Origin: Gammaproteobacteria bacterium
GTDB lineage: Bacteria; Pseudomonadota; Gammaproteobacteria; UWMA-0217
Length of the DNA: 16,288 nucleotides
Reading direction: 5' to 3'
Assembly (NCBI GenBank): GCA_027031685.1
Contig: JALVPS010000176.1
Location: forward strand, 1 to 16,288
The translations under genes were made by a program, and so were the position numbers. Positions 1 to 7,048 of this stretch are shown here, one piece after another. Position 1 is the first letter of the stretch; each line of letters opens with the position of its first letter. Below the pieces are notes generated by a model, which saw only the letters and a program-made list of their open reading frames with translations, made no database searches and was not told the origin of the DNA.

Positions 1-1078
1 CCACCGCCTCGAGCGCCACCAGCGGCGCCTGGCGCAACACCTCGCCATCCAGGGCGACGGTCAGCAGCCCCACCTTCTGCCCCTCGGCCACCGGCGCTTC
101 CAGCCAGCGCGGGCGGTCCATGGTGGCATCCAGGTCCTGGTAGCGCCCCTTAGGGAAGGTGATATAGATGTCCTCGCGCACCCCCAGGGGCACCTCGCCG
201 GCCTTCCCCTTCCACACCGTCAGCCGTGCCAGCGCCTTGCCGGCCGGATACAGCTTGCGCGTCTCGAAGAAGCGAAAGCCGTAGTTGAGCAGGGCCCGAC
301 TGTCGTCCGTGCGCTCGTCGTCACTGCGCGTGCCGAACACGGCCGAGATGAGCCGCATCCCGTCGCGCTTGGCGGAGGCCACCAGGCAGTAACCGGCCGA
401 CTGGGTGTGGCCCGTCTTGACCCCGTCCACGCTGGGATCCTGCCACAGCAGGCGGTTGCGGTTGGACTGTTTTATCTTGTTGTAGGTGAAGGTCTTCTCC
501 TTGTACAGCGCGTAGTGCTCCGGGAAGTCACGGATCAGCGCGCGGGTGAGGGTCATGATGTCACGCACCGTGGTGTAGTGCTCGGGATCGGGCAGCCCCT
601 CGGCATTGGCGAAGTGGGTGTCCTTCATGCCCAGCCGCTGCGCCTCCTGGTTCATGAGCGAGACGAAGCTGTCCTCGCTGCCGGCCACATGCTCGGCCAG
701 GGCGATGGCGGCGTCGTTGCCGGACTGGATCACCAGGCCGTGCAGCAGGTCGCGCACGCTGACCTGCTTGCCCACCTCGATGAACATGCGCGAGCCCTCG
801 GCCTTCCAGGCCTTCTCGCTCACGGTGACCATGTCGTCCAGCTTGATGCTGCCGTCGGCCAGGGCCTTGTACACCACATAGGCGGTCATCAGCTTGGTGA
901 TGCTGGCCGGCTCGACGCGCTGGTCGATGTTTTTGGCCACGATGTAGCGGCCACTGTCGAAGTCCATCAGGCCATAGGCCTTGGCACCCAGCTCGGGCGG
1001 GGCGGGCACCGGCCGCCCGGCCGCCAGCCCCAGGCCACTCCAGCACCATAACAGGATGAGAAGGCAGATTCTCCACAT
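1..1078 (-). CDS. dacA: D-alanyl-D-alanine carboxypeptidase (PBP5/6 family), partial at 3' end
   Basis: Periplasmic DD-carboxypeptidase that removes the terminal D-Ala of peptidoglycan pentapeptides. The visible part is 359 codons from ATG at 1078; the C-terminus is cut by the window edge. E. coli PBP5 is about 400 residues, so roughly the last 25-40 residues, including the expected amphipathic membrane anchor, are missing. A hydrophobic signal peptide covers residues 1-20 and ends LGLAAG. All three penicillin-binding motifs are present at family-typical spacing: SITK (catalytic S59, K62), SGN (119-121) and KTG (221-223). The smaller C-terminal beta domain begins after about residue 270. It is the last gene of the mrdA-mrdB-mltB-rlpA-dacA operon, 77 nt after rlpA, with a candidate ribosome binding site AGGGAAG about 12 nt upstream. 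It could equally be named dacC; the sequence does not separate the paralogues. Confidence 0.95.
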   Translation of the reverse strand, partial: MWRICLLILLWCWSGLGLAAGRPVPAPPELGAKAYGLMDFDSGRYIVAKNIDQRVEPASITKLMTAYVVYKALADGSIKLDDMVTVSEKAWKAEGSRMFIEVGKQVSVRDLLHGLVIQSGNDAAIALAEHVAGSEDSFVSLMNQEAQRLGMKDTHFANAEGLPDPEHYTTVRDIMTLTRALIRDFPEHYALYKEKTFTYNKIKQSNRNRLLWQDPSVDGVKTGHTQSAGYCLVASAKRDGMRLISAVFGTRSDDERTDDSRALLNYGFRFFETRKLYPAGKALARLTVWKGKAGEVPLGVREDIYITFPKGRYQDLDATMDRPRWLEAPVAEGQKVGLLTVALDGEVLRQAPLVALEAV

Positions 1079-1100
1079 GCTCGTTACGTCTTCCCTGTCG

Positions 1101-1135
1101 AATGAAACAGAAGGGCGGGCCGTCACCGGCCGCCC
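1101..1135 (-). terminator. Stem-loop with U-rich tail between rlpA and dacA (possible attenuator)
   Basis: On the minus strand, the rlpA-dacA gap contains a 9-bp GC stem (arms at 1113-1118 plus 1120-1122, and 1127-1135) with one bulged base and a TCAC tetraloop on the plus strand. On the transcript it is followed directly by TTCTGTTTCATT. This resembles an imperfect intrinsic terminator inside the operon. It could reduce read-through into dacA or process the mRNA. The T tract is interrupted, so full termination is unlikely. Confidence 0.35.
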
Positions 1136-1155
1136 GCCATGGACGGGGGCACCCA

Positions 1156-2133
1156 TCAGCGCCGCACGTAGCGCAGCTGGCGCATCCCGGCCTGCTGCAG
1201 GGGCCGCTCGGCGGCCACCGCCTGCTGCAGGGTCTTGAAGGGCCCCACCTGCACCTTGTGCAGGGGCTGCCCGCCACCGCCCGCGCCGGTGACCACCGTC
1301 ACCGGCAGGCCGGTCTCCTTGTGCAGCCGCTCACGCAGGCGCTGGGCGTTGGCCGGGTCACCGAAGGCACCCACCTGGATGTAGAAGCTGCCCGCCTTCG
1401 GATCGAGCGTGGCGGGCGGGGTGACCTCATCGGCCGGCGGCGTGGCGACGGGCACGGCGGGCAACGGGCGGGCGCCCGACCGGCCCTCGTCGGCGCGCGT
1501 GGCCGCCGGGCGAGCCATTCCCGCTGCGGCGGGCGGCAGGGGGCCGGGCCGGGCCGCGCCACCGGCCGCCGCGAGGAACACCGGCGGCTGGGCGCTGGCG
1601 CTGTCCGCAGCCCGGCCCTCGGGCACGATGGCCCGCACCTCCACCGGCGCGGTGCCATCCTGCACCATGCCCAGCTTCCAGGCCGCGGCGTAGGACAGGT
1701 CCACGATGCGGCCGTCCTTGAAGGGGCCGCGGTCGTTGACCCGCACCACCACGCTGCGGTGGTTCTTGAGATTGGTGACGCGGATGTAGGAAGGAATGGG
1801 CAGCGTGCGGTGAGCGGCGGTCATCTTGTACATGTCGTACGGTTCGCCGCTGGAGGTGCGCCTGCCGTGGAATCTGGGTCCATACCAGGAGGCCACACCG
1901 CGCTCCACGTAGCCCTTTTCATGCGGCAGCACCCAATAACGCCTGCCGTTCTGCACGTAGGACTCGGGATTGCCGGTGGGACTGCGCGGCTCGGCGCGGG
2001 GCACGGCGTCCGGGATCCCGTCCAGGTCCACGCCGGAACGCTGCGGGGCCACGGAACAGCCGGCCAGCAGCGCGCCGGCCAGCAGCCAGGCACCGCGCGG
2101 GGCCGCCCGGCGGGTGTCGAATACACGCGTCAT
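1156..2133 (-). CDS. rlpA: RlpA-like septal lipoprotein, lytic transglycosylase with SPOR domain
   Basis: Predicted 325-aa outer-membrane lipoprotein. Residues 17-26 form a lipobox ending LAGC, with lipidated C26. The RlpA double-psi beta-barrel domain spans about 79-169 and carries the family signatures GVASWYGPRFHGRRTSSGE, AAHRTLP (H108) and VNDRGPF (D134). E97, D100, H108 and D134 are at conserved positions of the fold. A proline/alanine-rich linker (about 170-247) leads to a C-terminal SPOR domain (about 249-325), which in this family binds denuded glycan at division sites. P. aeruginosa RlpA is a lytic transglycosylase that prefers glycans lacking stem peptides. That fits its place between an MltB-type enzyme and a carboxypeptidase. 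The start is set by the ATGA overlap with the upstream mltB gene; the open frame extends farther upstream but only inside mltB. Confidence 0.94.
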   Translation of the reverse strand: MTRVFDTRRAAPRGAWLLAGALLAGCSVAPQRSGVDLDGIPDAVPRAEPRSPTGNPESYVQNGRRYWVLPHEKGYVERGVASWYGPRFHGRRTSSGEPYDMYKMTAAHRTLPIPSYIRVTNLKNHRSVVVRVNDRGPFKDGRIVDLSYAAAWKLGMVQDGTAPVEVRAIVPEGRAADSASAQPPVFLAAAGGAARPGPLPPAAAGMARPAATRADEGRSGARPLPAVPVATPPADEVTPPATLDPKAGSFYIQVGAFGDPANAQRLRERLHKETGLPVTVVTGAGGGGQPLHKVQVGPFKTLQQAVAAERPLQQAGMRQLRYVRR

Positions 2134-3161
2134 AGTGTGGTCAGGTTCCTCTTGCTGGCCTGGCGGCGGCGCTTGATGGCCTCGCTCAGCTGGTACACCA
2201 CCAGGGCATATTTCACGCTGTGGTTGTACTCGGTGATGACGAAGAAGTTGTGGTGCCCCACCCAATACTCGGGACCGTTCTCACCCTGCAGGGCCAGGAA
2301 CACCAGCCGCTCGTCGTCGTCCAGCAGCCCCGCCGTACGTACCCCGGCGGCGCGCAGCTCACCGGGGCTCAGGCTGGGACGGCGCTGATTGGCCGGCAGG
2401 CGCCGATGGCCATCGCCCTCCACCCGCGCCGGCTCGGCCACCGGCTCGCCCGGCCGCCAGCCGTGCCGGCTGAAGTAGTTGGCCACGCTGCCGATGGCGT
2501 CCGCCGCGCTGCGCCACAGATCGCGCTTGCCGTTGGCGTCGAAGTCCACCGCGTAGTGGCGATAGCTGCTGGGCATGAACTGACCCATGCCCATGGCACC
2601 GGCATAGGAGCCCTTCTGAACGAACGGGTCGAACGATTCCTCGTGCACCAGCAGCAGGTAGTTCTCCAGCTCGCGGCGGAAGAAGCGCGCCCGCTTGGGA
2701 TAGTCGAAACCCAGCGTCACCAGCGTGTCGAGCACCGGGAAGCGCCCCATGCGCCGCCCGTAGAAGGTCTCCACGCCGATGATGGCCACGATGATCTCGG
2801 CCGGCACCCCGTATTCGCGCTCGGCCCGCGCCAGGGCCGCGGCGTTGTCGTTCCAGAAGCGCACGCCGGCCTCGATGCGCTTGTCGGTGAGAAAGATGGG
2901 GCGGTACTCGGACCAGGGCTTGCCCTCCGCCGGGCGCTGGATCAGTTCCAGCACACGCTGCTGGCGGCGCGCCTGGGCGAATACGGCCCGCAGCTCGGTG
3001 GCGGAAAGCCCGTGGCTGGCCTGCATCTCGCGGATGAATTCGGACACATCGGCGCGGCGCGCGTAATCCCCCCGCTCGATGATGCCCCCGCCCCCCGCCA
3101 TCGCGCAGCCGGTAAGGGCCAGCAGGAGCAACACCCGGGCGAGCGCAGACAGTGCTTTCAT
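2130..3161 (-). CDS. mltB: Lytic murein transglycosylase B (MltB/SltB1 family) lipoprotein
   Basis: 343-aa lytic transglycosylase that cleaves the MurNAc-GlcNAc bond with formation of 1,6-anhydroMurNAc. The N-terminus has a lipoprotein signal with lipobox LTGC (C19). The catalytic glutamate lies in the GVETFYG motif (E131). Further MltB-family signatures are GFDYPKRARFF, YAGAMGMGQFMPSSY (about 186-200), DFDANGKRDLW and DAIGSVANYFSRHGW. The C-terminal part (about 250-340) ends with the family's EYNHSVKYALVVYQLSEAI segment. ATG directly abuts the TAG stop of rodA with no intervening base, and its stop overlaps rlpA by 4 nt, so translational coupling is likely. Pseudomonas has the same gene, named sltB1, in the same place. 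E. coli mltB is elsewhere. The symbol is given at family level. Confidence 0.94.
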   Translation of the reverse strand: MKALSALARVLLLLALTGCAMAGGGGIIERGDYARRADVSEFIREMQASHGLSATELRAVFAQARRQQRVLELIQRPAEGKPWSEYRPIFLTDKRIEAGVRFWNDNAAALARAEREYGVPAEIIVAIIGVETFYGRRMGRFPVLDTLVTLGFDYPKRARFFRRELENYLLLVHEESFDPFVQKGSYAGAMGMGQFMPSSYRHYAVDFDANGKRDLWRSAADAIGSVANYFSRHGWRPGEPVAEPARVEGDGHRRLPANQRRPSLSPGELRAAGVRTAGLLDDDERLVFLALQGENGPEYWVGHHNFFVITEYNHSVKYALVVYQLSEAIKRRRQASKRNLTTL

Positions 3162-4280
3162 CTATTTCGCCACCAGCCGGCGTTCGTTCTGTATCGCCAT
3201 GAGCATACCGAAGCCCGCCAGCAAGGTCACTATGGAGGTCCCGCCGTAGCTCACCAGAGGCAGGGGCACCCCCACCACCGGCAACAGGCCCGACACCATG
3301 CCCACGTTGACGAAGAAATAGATGAAGAACGTCATGCTCAGGCTGGCCGCCAGCAGGCGCGAGAAGGTGTCCTTGGCGTGCACGGCGATGTACAGCCCGC
3401 GCAGGGTGACGAACAGGTACAGGGCGAACAGGGCCAGCACGCCCACCAGCCCGAACTCCTCGCCGAACACGGCGAAGATGAAGTCGGTGGTGCGCTCGGG
3501 CAGGAACTTGAGCTGCGCCTGCGAGCCCTCCAGCCAGCCGCGCCCGTACACGCCGCCGGCGCCGATGGCGATCTTGGACTGGATGAGGTGGTAACCCGCC
3601 CCCAGCGGATCGGACTCGGGGTTCAAGAAGTTGAGCACCCGGCGCCGCTGGTAGTCGTGCATGAAGTGCCACAGCACCGGCGCGGCGGCCAGGGCGGCGA
3701 CGGCGGTGAGCAGGATGGTGCGCCAGCGGATGCCGGCGGCGAAGATCACCACCAGCCCCGACCAGCCGATGAGCAGGGCGGTGCCCAGATCGGGCTGCAG
3801 GAAGATGAGCACCACCGGCGCGAAAACCAGCCCCAGGGCCAGCGCCAGGTCCTGCCAGGTGGGCGGCAGGCGCCGCTCGGCGAAGTGGAAGGCCAGCATG
3901 AGGGGCATGGCCAGCTTCATCAGCTCGGCCGGCTGGAAGCGCACGAAGCCCAGGTCCAGCCAGCGCTGCGCCCCCTTGCCGGTGTCCCCCGCCACCAGCA
4001 CCAGCACCAGCAGCACGAAGGCCGTCACGTACAGCGCCGGCGCCCACAGGTACAGCTTGTGCACGCCGAGGCGGGCGAACACCAGCATCACCGCCAGCCC
4101 CAGGCCGATGCGGATGCCCTGGCGGATGACCACCGCCTCGCTCTGACCGGAGGCCGAATACAGCACCACCAGCCCCAGGGCAATGAGCAGCAGCAGCCCC
4201 GTGAGCAGCGGCGGATCGAGGCGCAGCCAGCCCAGCAGGCCGCGCTGGGCCGGGCCGCCCAGGCTGTCGTCCAGGTTCAT
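3162..4280 (-). CDS. mrdB: Rod shape-determining protein RodA, SEDS peptidoglycan glycosyltransferase
   Basis: 372-aa polytopic inner-membrane SEDS protein (E. coli RodA is 370 aa) that polymerises lipid II in the elongasome together with PBP2. About ten hydrophobic segments are visible, starting at residues 25-43 (LLTGLLLLIALGLVVLYSA). The PERTTDFIFAVFGEE motif contains D266, which matches the catalytic aspartate of the SEDS family. The C-terminal signature GLLPVVGVPLPLVSYGGTS is intact, as are QPDLGTALL and the GAQRWLDLG motif. The ATG overlaps the mrdA stop by 4 nt (ATGA), and the TAG stop is followed immediately by the mltB ATG. Co-translation with PBP2 fits the 1:1 complex the two proteins form. 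Confidence 0.97.
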   Translation of the reverse strand: MNLDDSLGGPAQRGLLGWLRLDPPLLTGLLLLIALGLVVLYSASGQSEAVVIRQGIRIGLGLAVMLVFARLGVHKLYLWAPALYVTAFVLLVLVLVAGDTGKGAQRWLDLGFVRFQPAELMKLAMPLMLAFHFAERRLPPTWQDLALALGLVFAPVVLIFLQPDLGTALLIGWSGLVVIFAAGIRWRTILLTAVAALAAAPVLWHFMHDYQRRRVLNFLNPESDPLGAGYHLIQSKIAIGAGGVYGRGWLEGSQAQLKFLPERTTDFIFAVFGEEFGLVGVLALFALYLFVTLRGLYIAVHAKDTFSRLLAASLSMTFFIYFFVNVGMVSGLLPVVGVPLPLVSYGGTSIVTLLAGFGMLMAIQNERRLVAK

Positions 4281-6178
4281 GGCCGTCTCTCCTTACGCGG
4301 GGTGGACGCGGCCGGCAGGGACGTGCGCACCAGCCCAGCCGCCGGCTTGTCGCCCAGCAGCCAGGCGTCCATCACGCGGCGCGCCACCGGCGCCGCCACC
4401 GAGCCGCCGTGCCCGGCGTGCTCCACGATCACCGCCACCGCGATGCGCGGGTCCTCCACCGGGGCGAAGCCCACGAACCAGGCGTGGTCGCGCATGTGGC
4501 GCGCCAGCTTCTCGGCCTTGTACTCCTCGTCCTCCTTGAGGCTGAACACCTGCGCCGTGCCGGTCTTGCCGGCGATGCTGTAGGGCGCGTCGGCGATGCG
4601 CCGGCCGGTGCCCTCGGGGCTGCTCACCACGTGGCGCATGGCGTCGATGATCACGTCCCAGTGACGCGGGTCGCGCAGGGTGACGCGCCAGCCGCGCAGC
4701 TGGCCGGTGTCGGCCGGCACAGCCGAGGCGATGCGCGCCTTGAGCAGGTGCGGCCGGTGGCAGTCACCGCGCATGGCGATGCAGCCGGTCATGGTGGCCA
4801 GCTGCAGGGGCGTGGCCAGCAGGTAGCCCTGGCCGATGCCCAGGATGACCGTCTCGCCCGGATACCAGGCCTGCTTGTGGCGGCGCCGCTTCCACTCGCG
4901 CGAGGGCAGCAGGCCACCCAGCTCGCCCGGCAGGTCGATGCCCGTGGGCCGGCCCAGGCCGAAGCGGCCGTAGATGTCGTGCAGGCGGTCGATGCCCAGC
5001 CTGTAGGACAGGTCGTAGAAATACACATCGCAGGAGCGGACGATGGCCCGGTCCAGGTCCACCCAGCCGTGGCCGCCCTTGCGCCAGTCGCGGAAGCGCC
5101 GCCCGCCGCCCGGCAGCTCGTAGTACGGCCCGGCGAACATGCGCCGCTCGGGGGTGATCACGCCCGCCTCCAGCCCGGCCAGGGCGACAATGGGCTTGAC
5201 GGTGGAGCCGGGCGGATACTGGCCGCGCAGGGCGCGGTTGAACAGGGGCCGCTCGCGGTCGTCTCGCAGGCGCGCGTAGTCGCGGCGCGAAATGCCGTTC
5301 ACGAACAGGTTGGGATCGAAGTCCGGCTCGCTGACCAGGGCCAGCACCTCGCCGTTGCGCGGGTCGAGGGCCACCACCGCCCCGCTGCGCCCGGCCAGGG
5401 CGGCGGTGGCCACCGCCTGCAGGCGCGCGTCCACCGACAGCACCAGGCTCTCGCCGGGGCGCGGCGGCGTCTCGCGGATGACGCGGATGCGCCGCCCGTG
5501 CGAGTTGACCTCGTCCTCGCGCACGCCTACCGTGCCATGCAGCAGCGACTCGTAGTACTTCTCGATGCCGGTCTTGCCGATGTGGGTGGTGGCCCGGTAG
5601 TTGCGCGCATCGAGCCGCTTGAGCTCGCGCTCGTTGATGCGCCCCACGTAGCCCAGCAGGTGGGCGAAGCGGGCCCCGAACGGGTAGTGTCGCTGCAGGC
5701 GCGCCTGCACCGACACGCCGTCGAAGCGGTGCCGCGCCACCATGAAGCGGGCCACCTCCGCCTCGCTGAGGTTGGTCTTGATGGGCAGGGAGCGGTAGGC
5801 CGGCGAGCGGCGCCGCAGGCGCTCGAAGCGCTGGATGTCGTCCTCCGACAGCTCGATCACCTCGCCCAGCCGGCCCAGCAGGTTGGGCAGGTCCTCCACC
5901 TGCTCCGGGACGATCTCCAGGTTGAAGGCCGGCAGGTTATCGGCCAGCAACACGCCGCGCCGGTCGTAGATCAGCCCGCGCGTGGGCGGGATGGGCGACA
6001 GGCGCACGCGGTTGTCGGTGGCCAGGTCACTGTAATGGGCATGACCGATGACCTGCAGGTGCACCATGCGCGCCACCAGCGCCCCCACCAGCAGCACGCA
6101 CATCAGCACCAGCGCCGCCACGCGGCGCGGGAACATGCGCAGCTCCAGGTGGATGTCCTTGATGACCTGGCGGGCCAT
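4277..6178 (-). CDS. mrdA: Penicillin-binding protein 2, peptidoglycan transpeptidase
   Basis: 633-aa class B PBP, the elongation-specific DD-transpeptidase that partners RodA (E. coli PBP2 is also 633 aa). A single N-terminal membrane anchor (about 18-42) is preceded by the basic cytoplasmic stretch MARQVIKDIHLELRMFPRR. The dimerisation/pedestal domain (about 60-240) includes the motif TRGLIYDRRGVLLADN and GKTGIEKYYE. The transpeptidase domain holds STVK (catalytic S325, K328), SCD (382-384) and KTGTAQ (538-543). It is the first gene of the minus-strand operon and divergent from adk. The chosen ATG gives the family's usual N-terminus; the next Met (residue 15) would remove part of the cytoplasmic tail. 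The Shine-Dalgarno site is weak (GGTGGT). The rsfS-rlmH genes that precede mrdA in E. coli are not here. Confidence 0.97.
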   Translation of the reverse strand: MARQVIKDIHLELRMFPRRVAALVLMCVLLVGALVARMVHLQVIGHAHYSDLATDNRVRLSPIPPTRGLIYDRRGVLLADNLPAFNLEIVPEQVEDLPNLLGRLGEVIELSEDDIQRFERLRRRSPAYRSLPIKTNLSEAEVARFMVARHRFDGVSVQARLQRHYPFGARFAHLLGYVGRINERELKRLDARNYRATTHIGKTGIEKYYESLLHGTVGVREDEVNSHGRRIRVIRETPPRPGESLVLSVDARLQAVATAALAGRSGAVVALDPRNGEVLALVSEPDFDPNLFVNGISRRDYARLRDDRERPLFNRALRGQYPPGSTVKPIVALAGLEAGVITPERRMFAGPYYELPGGGRRFRDWRKGGHGWVDLDRAIVRSCDVYFYDLSYRLGIDRLHDIYGRFGLGRPTGIDLPGELGGLLPSREWKRRRHKQAWYPGETVILGIGQGYLLATPLQLATMTGCIAMRGDCHRPHLLKARIASAVPADTGQLRGWRVTLRDPRHWDVIIDAMRHVVSSPEGTGRRIADAPYSIAGKTGTAQVFSLKEDEEYKAEKLARHMRDHAWFVGFAPVEDPRIAVAVIVEHAGHGGSVAAPVARRVMDAWLLGDKPAAGLVRTSLPAASTPRKERRP

Positions 6179-6207
6179 CAGCAGACCACCCGCCGCCGGC
6201 CGGCGGC

Positions 6208-6236
6208 TTGCCCGTCACCCCGGCCTGCAGTATAAA
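6208..6236 (+). promoter_or_regulatory. Candidate sigma-70 promoter of adk
   Basis: A TTGCCC -35 element (6208-6213) is separated by 17 bp from a TATAAA -10 element (6231-6236), which places a start site near 6243, about 33 nt before the adk ATG. This AT-rich island stands out in GC-rich surroundings. On the other strand the same core reads TATACT (6229-6234), a possible -10 for mrdA. A perfect TTGACA lies on the minus strand (6252-6247), but only 12 bp from that -10, so the mrdA promoter is not resolved. Confidence 0.45.
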
Positions 6237-6275
6237 ACCCTACTTTTGTCAAACCTTTGGAAGGGGAAAACCATC

Positions 6276-6926
6276 ATGCGCATTGTTTTACTCGGCGCGC
6301 CCGGCTCCGGCAAGGGCACACAGGCCAAATTGATCGTCGAAAAATACGGTATCCCGCAGATCTCCACCGGCGACCTGCTGCGCGCCGCCGTGGCGGCCGG
6401 CACCGAGCTGGGCAAGCGGGCCAAGGCGGCCATGGACGCCGGCGAACTGGTGTCGGACGACATCGTGCTGGGCATGATCCGCGAGCGCCTGGCCGAGCCC
6501 GACACCGAAAAGGGCTTCATCCTGGACGGCTTCCCCCGCAACCTGTCCCAGGCCGAGGCGCTGGACACCCTGCTGGACGAGCTGGGCAAGCCGCTCCAGG
6601 CCGCCATCCTCATCGACGTGCCCTTCGACAGCCTGCTCAAGCGCCTCACCGGCCGCCTCACCTGCGAGCAGTGCGGCGCCGTGTACAACATCTACACCAA
6701 TCCGCCCAAGCAGGAGGGCGTGTGCGACAAGTGCGGCGGCAAGCTCATCCACCGCGCCGACGACAACGAGGAGACCATCCGCAACCGACTCCAGGTGTAC
6801 CAGCAGCAGACCGAGCCGCTCATCGACTACTACGAGAAGCAGGGCAAGCTGCACCGCATCGACGGCGAGGGCGACATCCAGGCCATCTTCCAGGCCGTCA
6901 GCGCCGTGCTCGACGGGCTGTCCTGA
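6276..6926 (+). CDS. adk: Adenylate kinase, zinc-type LID
   Basis: 216-aa long-form adenylate kinase, cytosolic, converting ATP and AMP to two ADP. The P-loop GAPGSGKGT occupies 7-15, the AMP-binding ISTGDLLRAA follows at 29-38, and FILDGFPRN lies at 81-89. The LID domain carries four cysteines in two CxxC pairs (C130/C133 and C150/C153), the arrangement that binds structural zinc. E. coli Adk uses a hydrogen-bond network there instead. The start is chosen because the ATG at 6276 begins exactly at the conserved MRIVLLGAPGSGKG N-terminus and has a strong Shine-Dalgarno GGAAGGGG (6259-6266) 9 nt upstream. The reading frame stays open farther upstream, but that part is not Adk-like. It is divergent from mrdA, has its own promoter and probable terminator, and appears monocistronic. 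Confidence 0.97.
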   Translation: MRIVLLGAPGSGKGTQAKLIVEKYGIPQISTGDLLRAAVAAGTELGKRAKAAMDAGELVSDDIVLGMIRERLAEPDTEKGFILDGFPRNLSQAEALDTLLDELGKPLQAAILIDVPFDSLLKRLTGRLTCEQCGAVYNIYTNPPKQEGVCDKCGGKLIHRADDNEETIRNRLQVYQQQTEPLIDYYEKQGKLHRIDGEGDIQAIFQAVSAVLDGLS

Positions 6927-6939
6927 GCCCCTCTCCCGG

Positions 6940-6966
6940 CCGGCCCCGCCCCGCGGGGCCGGTTTA
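6940..6966 (+). terminator. Probable intrinsic terminator after adk
   Basis: A perfect 10-bp all-GC stem (6940-6949 with 6953-6962, CCGGCCCCGC / GCGGGGCCGG) has a CCC triloop and is followed by TTTA. It starts 13 nt after the adk stop. The U tract is only three bases, so termination may be partial. It separates adk from lptD by position and probably by transcript. Confidence 0.5.
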
Positions 6967-7048
6967 CACCTCCCGCCCTTCCACTTAAGCTCCGGGCCTC
7001 CCGATCCCCCTCCGCCACCCGGCGGACCCAGCCCGGACCCGGTCGCCC

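Noticed and set aside
2220..4583. A 787-codon open frame on the plus strand opposite mltB, rodA and the end of mrdA
   Set aside because: It is rich in His, Gln, Gly and Arg, lacks family motifs, and lies exactly opposite well-identified genes. It is the antisense shadow expected from high-GC codon use.
4409..6235. A 608-codon plus-strand frame opposite mrdA
   Set aside because: It has the same antisense composition (Ala, Val, His, Gln) and no signature, while the minus-strand frame has all PBP2 motifs.
6048..6275. N-terminal extension of adk upstream of 6276
   Set aside because: The extension is Arg/Ser/Thr-rich, runs through the promoter and mrdA, and is absent from the Adk family; a strong ribosome binding site marks the ATG at 6276.
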